From NCBI GenBank assembly GCA_025618425.1, contig CM046852.1, positions 2,653,880 through 2,717,879 on the forward strand: a stretch of DNA of 64,000 nt. Direction: 5' to 3'. A model generated the notes under the pieces. That model saw only the letters and a list, made by a program, of their open reading frames with translations, searched no databases and was not told the DNA's origin. A program made the translations under genes and the position numbers. The stretch is from Heliocidaris tuberculata. Lineage: Eukaryota > Echinodermata > Echinoidea > Camarodonta > Echinometridae. Numbering within the stretch: the stretch's first letter is position 1; every line of letters starts with the position of its first letter. This document shows positions 34,247 through 47,589 of the stretch, piece by piece.

Positions 34247-37200
34247 ATGGAATCCCATGGAGATGATGACCAGATGAATCCCGATATTTCACCCTTCCAT
34301 GGTGGTCAGGATTCAAGCAGTGCATATTCAGCCCTCCAAATGCTGACATCAACCCAACCCTCCCCGGCTGAAGGGCTATCTGGTATGGTGTCACAGTTCA
34401 TCCCTGTTGTCAATGTGACACAGGTTGTGACTTCGGAGGGCGTGACCTCCGATGTCATGTCTCAATCACAGTCTGTGACAGCTCCATCTGAGCTTAGTGA
34501 GGACACAGTACTGTGTTACATGTCACAGTTTCAGAATTTGACATCTCTCCAACCCTTACACTCAGCCCTGGTGATGAACTCACAGGATTCATCCATGACA
34601 GCATCAAATGCCTCGCTGATGACATCATCAGAAACTACCCAACCTCCAACAATCAGCTCGCCCCAGCTGACTACACTGACACCTTCACAGTTCATGTTTG
34701 TATCATCAACGCAGCTCCTACCCATGGCTTCGTCTTCACAGATTACCATGACAACCTCGCATCTCACTATAACATCACCAAGCTCATCAGTTGCATTATC
34801 ATCATCATCAGACTTACTAACCTTCACAACTCCGCAACTGACCACCATGATGTCACAAGCAACATCACGCTTACAAACCATTCCTTCTCTGAGTGACCTG
34901 CCGCTGGTTCCCTCTGTGATAGATGGGGTGCCTAACCAGGAAGCAGTGACATCATCCCAGCTGCCTGCTACTCTGGACTCTCTGATGCTTCCTGCTGCTA
35001 ATCCTCAGAATCTCCTAGAGGTCGCCACCCAGGTGATCAGGGAGGATGCAGAAGATCTTCCTAATGGGGTTGAGGCAGAAGAAGCAGACTTTACAACCTG
35101 CTGGGGAGATAGCTTGGTAGAGGAACCAACCACATCTACAGCGCTTGATGCTGAAGGGGAATACCAAGACTCATTCACAGAAGAATGGTCTCGGCTCTTT
35201 AAAGAGAAATTTTCTCCTTATTTTGGTAAGTTTTAGACTTCCTACATCATTTTTTTATCCATTCTACCATCACTGCATTTGGCTGTTTAAAGCTCCTCTG
35301 GACTTGGTTTGGGGTAGATACGACATTCACTCCTGGGTCCTGTAACACAAAGGTTTGCAATCAATTGCAAATTTGAAATGATGATTTTGATTGGTTAATG
35401 GCCAGCCTTTTGGGCAGTATGTACATGAACACACAACAATCACCTTCATTGGCCATTGCCATTTTGCAATGGATTGCAAATCTTTGTGTTATGGGGTCCA
35501 GGCTTGATTTCTTTAAAAAAATTAGGGTTAGGGCTTGGGTTTCAATTGGGTGTTGGGTTAGGAAAAAAGGTACATGTACTAAAGGTTAGGTGTAGCGTTG
35601 GGTCCAGGGATTGGGATCAGGAATTGACTAGTATCGATGGCTTTAGCAATTGTCACTGGGTCATGTGTCATGTAGTAGATATATTACTCCCCCCTCCCCC
35701 CTTTTATCAGGGTCATGAAAGACCAGTAGAGTCGTAAGATAATTCACCAACCTCAAAAAGAATTTGAAGAAGAGGACTGTATTGCTACCTTTTTCCACAT
35801 ACATTGTGGTTCCAGCAATTATGAATAGAATGCAAATTATTGTGCTTGAATAATAAAAAACAGTTTGGATAAGAAATTTGTGCTAAAAAGTGTTATATAA
35901 CATGAAAACATTATGGCCATTTCTTTTAAACCATTAACCTTGGTTTTGTTGTTCTTTTGGCGGTGCAAACTGAAGATTTGCACTAGATTGACTTGTACAT
36001 GTACATGTGCTGTCTTCCATTTGTTTTTCTAAATCAAACACAGAAATTCTCTATGAAATCAAGCGACAAACAATCATGTAACACTGGCACATTGTTTAAA
36101 ACAATTGGTTGGTGGAAATTAAGATAACCAACACTGCTATATAATTTTTTTCCATCGTAAATCTAATTGAAATAGATCATGGGAAGTATATAGTTTTCAA
36201 GTGGTGTGGAGTTGAAAATAAGGGTTCAATTGGGTCTTAAGTTAAGTTATTCAAGTGAAGTATTAGGTAAATTAGGAATGTCTCTGTAAAGAACATGTAT
36301 ATACGTCTCTCTACAGTAACTTTCAATCTTGTCTCATTACAGGTTACGTCCACACTTTGGAGGAGGCAGAAGAGTTGCTTCACGTCTTTGAAATGTGCAC
36401 AGAATCCAAATTTGTAGGCATCAAGCGATGCGACAAGACAAACTTTGAGATAGATGCTTCAAAGGGACGTCCATTTCGCTACACTCCTCTGGTCATCTGT
36501 GGTCACAAGGTTCCCTTTGATAGTGTTCCTTACTACCATGGGGGTAAGGCTATGTACTATTGCCATCTTGGAAGCAAGCGAAAGGAACCCCCAAAGGACC
36601 GCCCCTTGAAAAATCCTCAGAAGCGAATGCAGAGCAAGAAAGTGGGATGCGAGGCTCGTATTGCCTTCCGCGTGGTGGCGAGGTTTCCAGAGTATAAGCT
36701 GAAGTGTGATACAGAACATCATAGATTGGTAGCGTCACAGACGTTGTCTAGAGTATGGAAGGAAGGGGGCAAAGATGTAGCTGTGGAGTGGAGGGTCTAC
36801 GTCATGCTACCTAAAGCCAGCGCTCACACCAACCATGAGCTTGTTCGCACGTTACGACTCCGTGACAGACCATTGGACAGGAGGTTGATTGGCCGCATTT
36901 GTCAACTTGTACAGATGGGTCTGAGGAACACGCACACCATCCAGAAACATGTGGTGCACTTTGCAGAACATGTGCTCACTAGAGAAGGAATGAGTTGGAA
37001 GAATAGTAAAGATATCTGCGGCAGTCGGCAAGTGTGGTGGTATCGTAAACAGATGCTTGATCATATGAACAGTAACACGCTAGAGACATCCAAATTTCTG
37101 GAAATGATCAAGGAGGTCGAGGATATTGCTCAAAGACACAATTACAATGGTTTCATCCACGAGCCATCAGGGAATGAGGATGACACCACAGGTGGGAAGT

Positions 37201-37532
37201 GGAAAAAGCGGACAGAACTGAAGAACCGCAAAAGCTACGAAAAGCAGCTGTCGAACTTGAAGGGGGAATGCTTCGCTGAGTTACAGCACTTCGTCAAGAA
37301 TGTGCAGTCATGTACACAGGTGGAAGTGCTAGCAAGGACGTTAAACAGTATCAAAACTTTTAGAAAGACTTTTGAGAAGGAGCTGATGTGTGAAGAGAGT
37401 AACCAGGAAGAACTAAGCCAACCAAACATCTCAGATAGGATTATTCAAATATTTACTGTAGACTCGACACAAGACCTTAAACAATTCATGCAGATCCAGA
37501 CATCTGACATGAAATCCAACGTAACACAGTGA
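34247..37532 (+). CDS. CARF/ALS2CR8-family transcription factor-like protein, two coding exons
   Basis: Exon 34247-35225 (donor GTAAGT, phase 1) joins 36343-37532 (acceptor CATTACAG), giving 722 codons and stop TGA. Residues 1 to about 300 are Ser/Thr/Gln-rich with many TSSQ/SSSQ-type words, like an activation domain; the stretch before the junction is acidic. Residues about 328-580 match the ALS2CR8 (calcium-responsive transcription factor) domain as I know the family: TLEEAEELLHVFE, ESKFVGIKR, RPFRYTPLVICGHKVPF, YYCHLG (Cys400), a basic KR/K-rich linker, VGCEARIAFRVVARFP (Cys429) and YVMLPKASAHTNH. The basic segment could bind DNA. The C-terminus (about 580-722) is charged and helical. Vertebrate CARF binds calcium-response elements in neuronal promoters; that role here is inference. 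The join is supported by frame, splice signals and continuous family text. Confidence 0.8.
35333..35502. mobile_element. Palindromic MITE in the CARF-like intron
   Basis: CTGGGTCCTGTAACACAAAG at the left is inverted at the right (CTTTGTGTTATGGGGTCCAG). The ends resemble those of the element at 49145-49273 (GGGCCTTGTAACATAAAGAG), so the two form a family. No target duplication was fixed. Confidence 0.65.
35518..35640 (+). repeat. Telomere-like degenerate TTAGGG tract
   Basis: Words TTAGGGTTAGGGCTTGGGTT, TGTTGGGTTAGG and GGGTCCAGGGATTGGGATCAGG. The reverse complement of 46741-46825 carries a similar series including GGGTCCAGGATTG. Confidence 0.6.
35641..36340. other. Remaining CARF-like intron sequence
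   Basis: Intronic, AT-rich, with a short C run at about 35690-35700. Nothing else recognised up to the acceptor at 36342. Confidence 0.5.
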
Positions 37533-37716
37533 ATATCGACACTTAATTAACCCTTCTGTGCCATTAAGATTGTGAATATTTATGCCGAATGAAAATTAAA
37601 GAGTCACTTTGGGGTCTTAAATTTTGTTGTTGGGAACATCCATCATGATTGAATGATGAATGTAGACATTAAATTTAGTACAGTATTCAAATCTGCAGTC
37701 CAAAAGTTAAACCAAA

Positions 37717-37928
37717 TAGGGCGATTCTGTGGAAAGTGTCCTGTATGACATATGACATTTATCCATATATTTCATCCAAAAATGAAGAATTTCTTGATAT
37801 AGCCACCGAATAATGATTCTTTCTGGTATCACTACCATTAGTCATATCAAGAGATTTTTCATTCATGGATGAAATATATTGATAAATGTCATATGTCGTA
37901 TGGCACACTCGGCACGGAATCGCCCAAT
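37717..37928. mobile_element. MITE in the 3' region of the CARF-like gene
   Basis: GGGCGATTCTGTGGAAAGTG at the left matches the inverse of CGGCACGGAATCGCCC at the right. A further inner arm (GACATATGACATTTATC..TATTTCATCC against GGATGAAATATATTGATAAA..) extends it. It begins about 185 bp after the stop codon, so it probably lies in the 3' UTR. Confidence 0.7.
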
Positions 37929-40900
37929 AGCATATTTCCGGATAGAGTCATATTATCTCCAAAACATTCACCCTCATGTGCAAAATTATGATTATTTTAA
38001 CATTTCCTTCATCAGGCTAGTCTCTTTAAATGATCAAACAAGAAAAAATTCTGAATTCGCAGATTTAGATTTTGAGGTCAAGTTGAGTTCTGGTAACAAA
38101 AAAAACAAAACAACAACAACATTGGAACAAAATAGATGAATATATTCTTCTGTTTCAAACATTGATCACAACAATGTGCAAAACAGTTTTACATTAGTGT
38201 CGAAATTTTGTGTGGATTTTAATCCAATAAGTGTTAGTTTAAAATTGGTAACCATTGTTTGAAGTGTTCACTGAGCCATGCCAAGCAATCATCGCCACAC
38301 ACCACTCCATCTACAATAATATGTGACCTACACCCATATACATGGTGATACAAATCCCTTGAAATCACATGGGAATTTAAACAGATTCGAGTGACACTTT
38401 TGACCAAAGTTTTGAAAGTCATAGATTTCATTATTTATTATACAAAATTCAGATTGCTTTTGAGACAACATATGCTTCAAATGGAAGTTCTTTCATGTGG
38501 AACCAAAAATATGAGAGAATACTCATCACCAAATTTTCCCAATTACCAGAAACTAAATTTTTAAAGTTTAAAATGTCATTCTTTTGTGTCCTCAATTGTG
38601 GATATGCCCACATTATGTTGATTTGTAAATGGGTTGAACTATAGAACTTTCTGCTTTGAATAGGTGTTCACATTTTGACAAATATAAATGATTTTGTGTT
38701 TACATATCAGTAATTGATTAAAAGTACAATATCAATAAATGCATCACATGACACCCAGTGTCATGAAAACATATTGTGAAAATGAGCATTATAGAATGGC
38801 AGGTGTGATTCACAATGGTTTGCTGTTTTTTAATCCTTTATAGGATTACGCGTATTGTAGTCATTTACTCACTGAACTCAGTCTCAGTAATCCATCTTGC
38901 GGCATAGACTCTCTGCTGTACGCAAAATCTTTCCACAATAATGCATCACTTCAATGCGGATTCTAAATGGCTTATGTGTAAAGATAGCACACACAAAATT
39001 TCAGCACCCAGTATCCCCTGCAATACATTTGCTGTAGTATAAGTGTTACACAGGTCAGAGTCCTGGGCGGTTCAGTGAGTAATAAGAAGGGCGGTCTTGG
39101 GCGGTTTAGTGACTAAAAGGTTAATCAAATACTGATACTGATATTATGGCCTAAATACCTGTATGTCGAAAATTGAAAACCGATTATAAACTTTCAAACT
39201 ATCAAACTTTGTTTGATAATGATACTATGTTAGTTCCTGTCATGCAATCTAATCCAAATAAAATTTAACTTTGCAATGTGCAAACTTCAGTTTGTCAGAT
39301 GTATCTCTTGAGTTATATAGAATGTGCCATTTCTTTTACTGTAGTACAAGTGCAAATTAATTTGCAAGGTTTAGTAAAGGCACAATAGACTTATTTAGTT
39401 TGTTTACATGCACAGGTTCCTATGTGTATTTTTAAAAAATGTCCAATTAGCTGTAATCATCAGAATATATATGTGCAGCTGTTGACAAAGTGCAATAATT
39501 CAGATCACATTATTATTGTTTTATATTTTATCATTTTTTTCCATTATATTTTGGTACATACATTGTAGCAGTGAAAGATTTAATGATATATGACGTTTGA
39601 ATGACCTTTCAAATATACTTAATCGGATTTTATTATCTATTTCTTTTTTTTAGTTTAACTCTTCCAGTGCAGATGTCACAATATGACATACATATATAGA
39701 CTTGTCATTTTAATTCACCAATTGCTCGACCTCAGGAAAGGTATATGATGGTCAATGTATATCATAACTTTGAACATAAATCAACCATACTAAATATATG
39801 ATTATAATTATATGCTACCATAGAAATTTTCTGAGAAAATTGCAATTTTTAAAAAGAGATATTACCTTATTTTAACATTAAACAATAGTAAACAAATGAG
39901 AAACCAAAAAATAATTGACAAAAAAGAAACTTAGATTAATTTTAAATAATTCCCATGTATGAAGTTGGGTAAAGTAATAATGTTTGGTATCATAAGAAAT
40001 GGTAATACATTTCCTACAAGTTTTGTACACAATATTTTGTGAAATAATACATGGTTAATGAAGTGCAGAAATTTCAAAAGCAAGCACTGATCATGTTTTG
40101 GTAAAATTTAAGCAATCTTAAAACGTTACATGTCATGGTGACATGAGTATTCCATTACAGTCTAAACCATATTGATTTAATTTCAATTTTGAAGAGTGTT
40201 TTTTTTCACTTTTTTTTGAAGAAGACAATTGTCAAATTTTCAATAAAGAAAGATCATTTAGAAGTAAATTGATATTATTTTGTCACATGGCTCATTTATT
40301 TCATTCAATGTTACATTTTCACAATTTTCACATAATATTCATATAATTTCATTTTCATTTGATACAGCATGAATCTCTCGTTACGACAAATAAGAGCAAT
40401 ACAATCCATGTAATATTGATAAATAAATGTAGCAAAAGTATATAAACTATTCTTTGTTAAACAAAAGAATTCTATTGTATAAACAAAATGATGAGAAACA
40501 AATATTTCATCTGTATTTCAATTCTATAAATGTAAGAAATAATATTCTAAAATCTTTGGATTTCAAAGAAAACAAATTCTCTTTTCCTGGTTTCAAACAC
40601 AGGTCATTATGGATGTACATGCAGCAACATTTTACAGTTCACCATTATTCACAAGAGTGCTTCACGTACAAGAAGTATAAAGCTACACAATAGACAGTGA
40701 TCCGATTCTGAAAGGAATTGCAAGACCATTAAGATATAAAAATTCAAATAAATGTGAAATCTTCTTGATCCAGGTTTGTAATGATTGCATAAACGGTCAA
40801 CTGGAAATGGCTTGGTATTGCAGGCCTTCCAGTTACAGAAAAACCCAAATTAGTGACTGTCGTGGGACTGGTCAGACGTTACTACAATTCACTGACGAAT

Positions 40901-41600
40901 GATCATTTTTACGAACTGGAAGGCCCACACTACCCTTCAATTAAAATTCATTATCTTCAATCAAGCAGATATCCATGTCTGGTATTGCAATTTCAGTAAA
41001 TATCGGATAACATTTTTATCGTATAGTGTGCTGTACGATAGAAGTAATATTTGCGAATTATATTATATGGATGTATCTACATTTATAAGACTTTCTCTGT
41101 TCTCACTAGATTGCATGAATGCAGTATTCGTCAAGGTCATAGATTTGATGAAATGGTGGTTTTCTTGGTGCATCCAGTTTGTCTATAAAAAGCAAATCAG
41201 TTTTCTTTAAAAAGCTTTGAAAGCTTTAAAAGGATAACTAAGTTAAGGTTATCAGTCTGGCAACATGTACTTTTCCAACTGCTCTCATTGGAGATCTTTA
41301 ATATTGTATTATTTTCAGAGTAATTAACATGAATTGAATCATACATGTAAATGCAAAATTCTGAAACTATTTCAATCCTTTAGTCATGACATTCTTATAT
41401 TCCATAAACAAAATAGCTCTGATAAATATGAAAGTTATTTGGGTAATTTTCTTTGATATTTGGTGAAAGAGACGAACGATGCGTATGTTATGGCGGAAGA
41501 AATGATAATATCATGCATAGAGAAATATTTACAGCTTTGTACTACAATGTACATACATGTATATACTTGAAAACAAGGAACATCCAGAGTATTTGCAGGA
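37929..41600. other. Intergenic region between the CARF-like and SULT-like genes
   Basis: AT-rich, with no supported exon. A 13-bp inverted repeat (AGGCCTTCCAGTT at about 40824 against AACTGGAAGGCC at about 40914) brackets about 80 bp and ends near CATTTTTACGAACTG, a word shared with the MITE at 46831. Frames of 60-100 codons here show no domain. Confidence 0.45.
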
Positions 41601-41609
41601 TTTTGTAGG

Positions 41610-41785
41610 CGGAGGGGGGGGGGGGGCCCAAATTCCCCCTAATTTCTGACAAGCAGTGTTGATTTTCCCAACACCCAAAAATATCTAACAAGTAAAAAAA
41701 AAAAAAAGCCAGCCAAAAGGGGAGGGGTCAAATCAGGCCTTAAAGGGGATCCAAACCCCTGTGAACCCCCTGGTTCTGCCCCTAA
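41610..41785. repeat. G/C-run repeat
   Basis: GTAGGCGGAGGGGGGGGGGG opens it; an A run and AAAAGGGGAGGGGTCAAATC follow; CCCCTGGTTCTGCCCCTAAC closes it. Same general type as the other homopolymer-rich repeats. Confidence 0.5.
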
Positions 41786-42715
41786 CCCATGTAATAACAT
41801 ACTGTATTTTTTACATAGCTTTAGCAATACAGGTGTGTCGATCCTAACAAGACATTAGCTAAGTTTACCTTAAAGTAGCTACGCCACTGTATAGATATAT
41901 ATATCACTGATCAGATGAGTATGGTTAAACAATGTACCACAAAGCAAAGACTTGTGATAATCTAAACATTTACGATATATTCTTACATTAATCGTTTCGA
42001 TACTTTTAAGACAAAGTTCAATAGTTTGTTATAATGTAATATACCCAATTCTGAAACTGAAATGACATCAAAATAAATGCATAGAAGGCCTATTTACATG
42101 CTTGTATCAACACTTATTGCACAAGAATGAATAAATATATATATACTTTTTTTATACATCAATAAGTTGAAGTTACATACATGACACTGGAATGGTGTAT
42201 ATTGGCCAAATATATACATATTTATACCACATCACAGAACAATACAATATAGGATAATGCTACAAAAAAATGCACACGAAACAAACATATTGGTCATACT
42301 CGTGCATCTTTGATTTAACCCACTGGCTACATGAACGAGGTTGCTCCTGTATTAAGCCTATGGGAAAGAGAGAATTCAGTAGTCAACAGCTTGAATTTGT
42401 TTTCATGTCCAGAAAATGAATTCCTATACATGTATAATATGATAATATTCTTAATTTGATTTATGATTACTCCATAGGTATAGATATTACCTCTGTCAGT
42501 CATTGGATTCAGGCTTGTCGGCCCCACCCACCACAATGTGTGCTCATTCTACATTCCCTTGGGAGCATTCCTATCAGTCTCTGTTTTGCATGTGTTCACA
42601 ATCCTAAATAAATAACTATGACATTTTCATAATTACTCGGTATCCATCTAACACCAGGGTGGAGAGAAGCAATGTAGATAAAATGCCTTGCTGAAGGTCA
42701 GGATAATGGCTGCAT
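41786..42715. other. Intergenic stretch, nothing recognised
   Basis: AT-rich sequence 3' of the SULT-like gene. No exon or element boundary supported. Confidence 0.4.
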
Positions 42716-42719
42716 ACAG

Positions 42720-42990
42720 TACATAATAATAATAATGGTGGCTTCTTATAAAGCGTTCATGTCTGTCACCTCTGACACTCCTGGCACTCCAACAACCACG
42801 ACCATACCCGAATGGCCAAATATTTAGCGCTGTGGCATAATGGGTACCATTTACACATGGGTGGAGAGTGGCAAATGTGGATTGATGTCTTGCCAAAGGA
42901 CGTTAGTGCCAAGCTGGGATTCAAACCCTCAACCTTTTGATTTAGAGTCAAGTGAAAGAACCAGCACTATACAACAACATGACCTCCATA
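42720..42990 (-). mobile_element. tRNA-derived SINE, minus strand
   Basis: On the minus strand the head reads TGTATAGTGCTGG (A-box-like) and GGTTTGAATCCCAGC (B-box-like). The body carries GCCATTCGGGTATGG and the 3' end is AAGAAGCCACCATTATTATT, which gives a trinucleotide tail. The layout fits a tRNA-type SINE. Confidence 0.6.
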
Positions 42991-44043
42991 TGCATAAAGT
43001 TGAACAGATCAACATCCATAAAAAATATATTCTTCTCAAGCTACAGTAGAAGCATTACTACTAAACAAATGTCATTTGAAAGAGGCATAAATATTAATTT
43101 GCATTCAGTTGAACTTACAGTTGTGTTATAAATCAAACTGGCTTCAAACTCTTGTGATATTTGGAATATTTGAAAAAGGTACAATTTGATTGTGGAAAGA
43201 AAATCTTGATTTTGCACAGAACAAATTAAAACATTATGCCAGAACCCATTTCAAAATTACATTAACTTGTAAATGATTTGCAAAGGATATAAAACAATAT
43301 AAAGATTATCATAAAAGTGCATTGCAACATGCTTGCAGATTTTAAACCATAACATAGAATGTAATTTGGTATTTCAACCTGGCATATAATCACCAACTTT
43401 TGTTAATGAAATAAATACAAATATTTGCATAAACTCATTGCACAAGCTGGAAAGACATAACAAGACAAACATTATGAAGCATATATCCCACAAACGTGCC
43501 AATTAAACATATCAACTTTTTTCCTTCTTGAATATTTGGACAAAATACACAATTAGCAATATGACTGTAATAACCAGGCTGCCATATTGGGCAAGCCATT
43601 TTATTTAGCCTCCTGCAGCTCTTTAGAGCTTCTAGGATCATCATAGAATCAGGAGCACCATCCTTGGACAGTGGTTCTTAGTATGGAGGTCATGATTCCC
43701 ATGGGGATACTTGGAGCCTCTAGGGGGTAATGAGGGGGTAATGGCCCCCATGGGAATACTTTGGGGCTTATAGGGGGTAACGAAGGGGATTAATTGTGGG
43801 CCCATGGGGATTTTGGGTATTTAGGGGGATGAAGGGCATACAGCACTGACCCAAACTGGCATATAGGTGGATATATGTTGTCAAGGAAAGCCAGATGAGG
43901 TAAAATGGGGCTAAAAATCTCAAGAAGCACTGAATAATGTGATAAAAACACAAATAGCTGCTACATAATTATACATTAATAAGAGAAACTTGATTATTGG
44001 TCAGGATACTGCATGGTGGTGGGACGTTGATAGAGGGCGCTTG
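42991..44043. other. 3' flank of the SULT-like gene
   Basis: Probably includes its 3' UTR. A short imperfect duplication lies at 43690-43815 (ATGGGGATACTTGGAGCCTC / ATGGGAATACTTTGGGGCTT, each followed by AGGGGGTAA). No coding exon is seen. Confidence 0.45.
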
Positions 44044-44262
44044 TTATATCGTGTAGTCAAACTCCAGGTCCTCATCCTTGAGTTTATCAGGTAAGAGTTT
44101 GTTCATCTTGTCATTCATGTGAACAGTGAAGTAGTACCTCCAAAACCCAACACGATCCTCTGAAAAAGAAGAAGAAAATACTTAGATGATTGTCATGCAT
44201 ATATTCAAAGGGAATATGTTAATGAGGATATGATTTCATATTTCATATAAAAATTACGGGGG

Positions 44263-44321
<59 letters not shown>

Positions 44322-44432
44322 CAGGTTGACAAATTGAGATGGGCATGCAGAATAAGAGGGACAGGGAACTGAGAAAGAGAGAAAGGAAGAGAAAGAGAAA
44401 GAGAAGAGAGAGGGAGATGGATAGAGTGAGAT

Positions 44433-44469
<37 letters not shown>

Positions 44470-47400
44470 AGCTATGAAAGCATGATTTTATAACAGACTA
44501 TGTTTAACTCTTAAGCCCACCGCACACTATAAGATCGACCGAGATCCGATTTTGGAAATAAATCGCAATAGCATTAGAGATGGGCATGTAACAAATAAAA
44601 TCCACCTGATTCAGGTTCTGGACAAATAATATGAATACTAAACACTGGGTTTTGGTGCGCTGTCAATCTTTAATATACCCAGAATAAGGGCAAATGAGTT
44701 TCAAATTGTAGACAATCGTACGATTGCTCTGATGTCACTACGACTTGGAGCCAATTTGGCCTTTCCTCCAACTAGAAAACTTGCAATAGGCCGTAATTTC
44801 GATTTTACTATCTATATGACTATTTAGAACCTAAATAAAAAATATTTTATGTTTTAAATGTCTATATCACGTGCTATTACACTTTCTTCCGAAATCAGAT
44901 CGTAGAGCGGTCATATAGTGTGCGGTGGGATTTAGGTGCATGAAACTATTTTTATGAATAGCTCTGTTAGTCTGATTTAATATGGGGCCTCAGACATATT
45001 GTGAACTTGCTTTTCTCTTGATTTAGTATGGAGATATGCTACTAAAATCAAATGTGAACCTACCTTTCCTATTATACAGTGGTTCATCATCCCAGTAGTT
45101 ATTAATAACTTTGATAGCTTTCTCACCAAGAGGCTTGTCAAGGAAATTTGCAACCTGAATCACAGCTGCCGGGAAATTCTAGGGTAGTAACAAAATTAAG
45201 AAAGTGAAGAATCAAACTTTTCTTTACTTTATAAGAAGGAAATTCTTTATACATGTATCTGAAAGAGTCTCCATCAAACTTTGTAGAGAGCAAACAATTC
45301 CATTTCACATTTAGATGAACAAAATCAGTAAATAACCATTAGTAAATTACATGTATGCTTGGTTTTGCCTAAAATTTTCAAATGCTACATAAATGTATAC
45401 GAGAGAAACAAGATTTTTACATGACTGTCGGTGTTTCCAGGACTGTAGACAAATGCTCCGCTAAAAGTAACTCTGCTGCGGTCAATTTCTCACATTAATC
45501 AAAGTCCTAACTCAAACCTTCTTTCACCTTTTCATTATCACTCACATATTTTCATCCTTCTCTTCTTTGTGACCTCTTTATAATATGTGTTTTTAGTCCT
45601 TCTTTTTAGTGCTTATTTGTATTTAGAATTACCTTAAGCGTACTGATCTGTTGTTCTCTTCTCTGATTTTATGTTTTAAAACTTTTTGTATGTGTTCTTG
45701 TATGCTTTTTATATTTTATTTGTAATACAAATTTTGAATTATATCATGAAATTAATTAATCAATTAACCACTGTTTTCCTAATGTGTACTTCCAAAGATC
45801 GTTACCTTTTTCACATCTTCATACTTGAGGAAAAGAACATTCTCATGATGTCTGTGTTTCCAGAATGTAAGGACGTGATCAAAGTAGGAGCCATAGCCCA
45901 CTGAAATGAAAAAAAAAAAGAAAAAAAAAAAGTAAGAATGAATGTAAATTCCATCTCACATGTTCTCAAAACTAGATCAATAAACACAAAGAGCAAATTT
46001 GACTAAAGGAAGAGGAAAACCATGGGAAATAAGTTTGACATATGTCAATCAGACAAATGGACTACTGGAATAAAACAGATAGATACTTGGCTATGATCTA
46101 CATGTATATTCTATTCTCTTTCTTTCATTCTAGTAACCTGTAATATTTTGACCTAGCTGGTTCTAACATGGTAACTTGTCTATATCCAAAAGATTATACT
46201 GTACATGTATATCCGTGAAGTCAAGATTAATCAATAAGGACATAACTCACTCCAGTCAAATTGATTTATGCTTCAAATATATATATGAGTATGTATCTTC
46301 CATGGGTTTGAACCAGAATTATCTTGGCTTTAATATTCAATGGATTCATTTCAACCAAATCCAAAACTTTGAAGAGAACTAGTTTCACTTTTGATTATCC
46401 ACTATTCAATAAGCTTTTGATCATTAATAACTTTTAAAAACATAAAAATTGATTGCATGACACACTGCTCCAGCGACAATTGATTTGCAGTTACACCGAC
46501 CAAATGAGGCCGCCATCAACATCAAGCAACTCGCTCGTGATGACGGTTTCCTGCATTCATAAATCCTGTTAATTGCAAAATGTTAATTTCCCATATTGTA
46601 TACAATGTATTTTCTTTGTATTTAAGAAGTAAATTGTTAATGTCTGACAATGTGTTTATACACTTTTTTCTGTAATAATATTATTATATTTTGTATCATG
46701 CTATTGAATGTAGAAATAAAATCAATCAAACAAACAAATATCTCACTTCAATCCTGGACCCAATATACCTAATCTTAGCCCTAAAAGCCAATCTTAAACC
46801 CAAAGTGTAACCCTAACCCTAACACTATATCGTCATTTTTACGAACTGACGAATCTGTGCACGAGCGCAAATTCCCGCTTTGGAGAAGACGGTTTTACGA
46901 ACTGTCGAATCGTGTTTGAATGGCCAGTGCTTCCTTATTCCGTATCAATATACATGTGTACATAATAATATGTATCATTTCAAAATTAAAGTCATAAGCT
47001 TTCTTTTAATGTATATATCGATACATGCAATTATGCAACGAAAGCAAATTCCGTTAACTACATGTAAGTACACCTAAATCTATAAATGTGTTTCCGGCCA
47101 ATTCAAGTTTCTGCGCAGTGCGCACGGATTCATCAGTTCGTAAAAACGACGACGGTATCTTTGACTAAATAAATGCCAGAGCAAATTTTTCTGTATCAAA
47201 TACCAAATCACCACAAAAAATTCATTCAAGTTGGTATGGTCTGGATGAATAAAGTAGATGATGAGCTTACATTTGTTATTGATGAACCTGTAGAAGAACT
47301 GATTGAAGGTGCCTTTGTAGTGTACCATACGGACAGTTCTGTGAAAGTCATAGAATGAACACATTACATCTTTGGGGTTCCTTGCAACGTAGATAACCTG

Positions 47401-47558
47401 TGTAGAAAGGGAGAGAGGGAGAGACAAGATAGAGAAAGACAGGGACAAATAAACAGAGAGACAGAGAGGGAAAGAGAGAGAAAGAGAGAGGAGAGAGTGC
47501 AAGAGGAAGACAGAGAGAGAGAGAGAGCAAGAGATAAAGAGAGAAGACAAAGAGAAAT

Positions 47559-47589
<31 letters not shown>

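Noticed and set aside
34513..34896. 127-codon frame overlapping the CARF-like exon
   Set aside because: Shadow frame of the Ser/Thr/Gln-rich coding exon, which is itself supported by its splice to the ALS2CR8 domain exon.
40454..40693. 79-codon open frame
   Set aside because: No domain, no splice support and AT-rich composition; consistent with chance.
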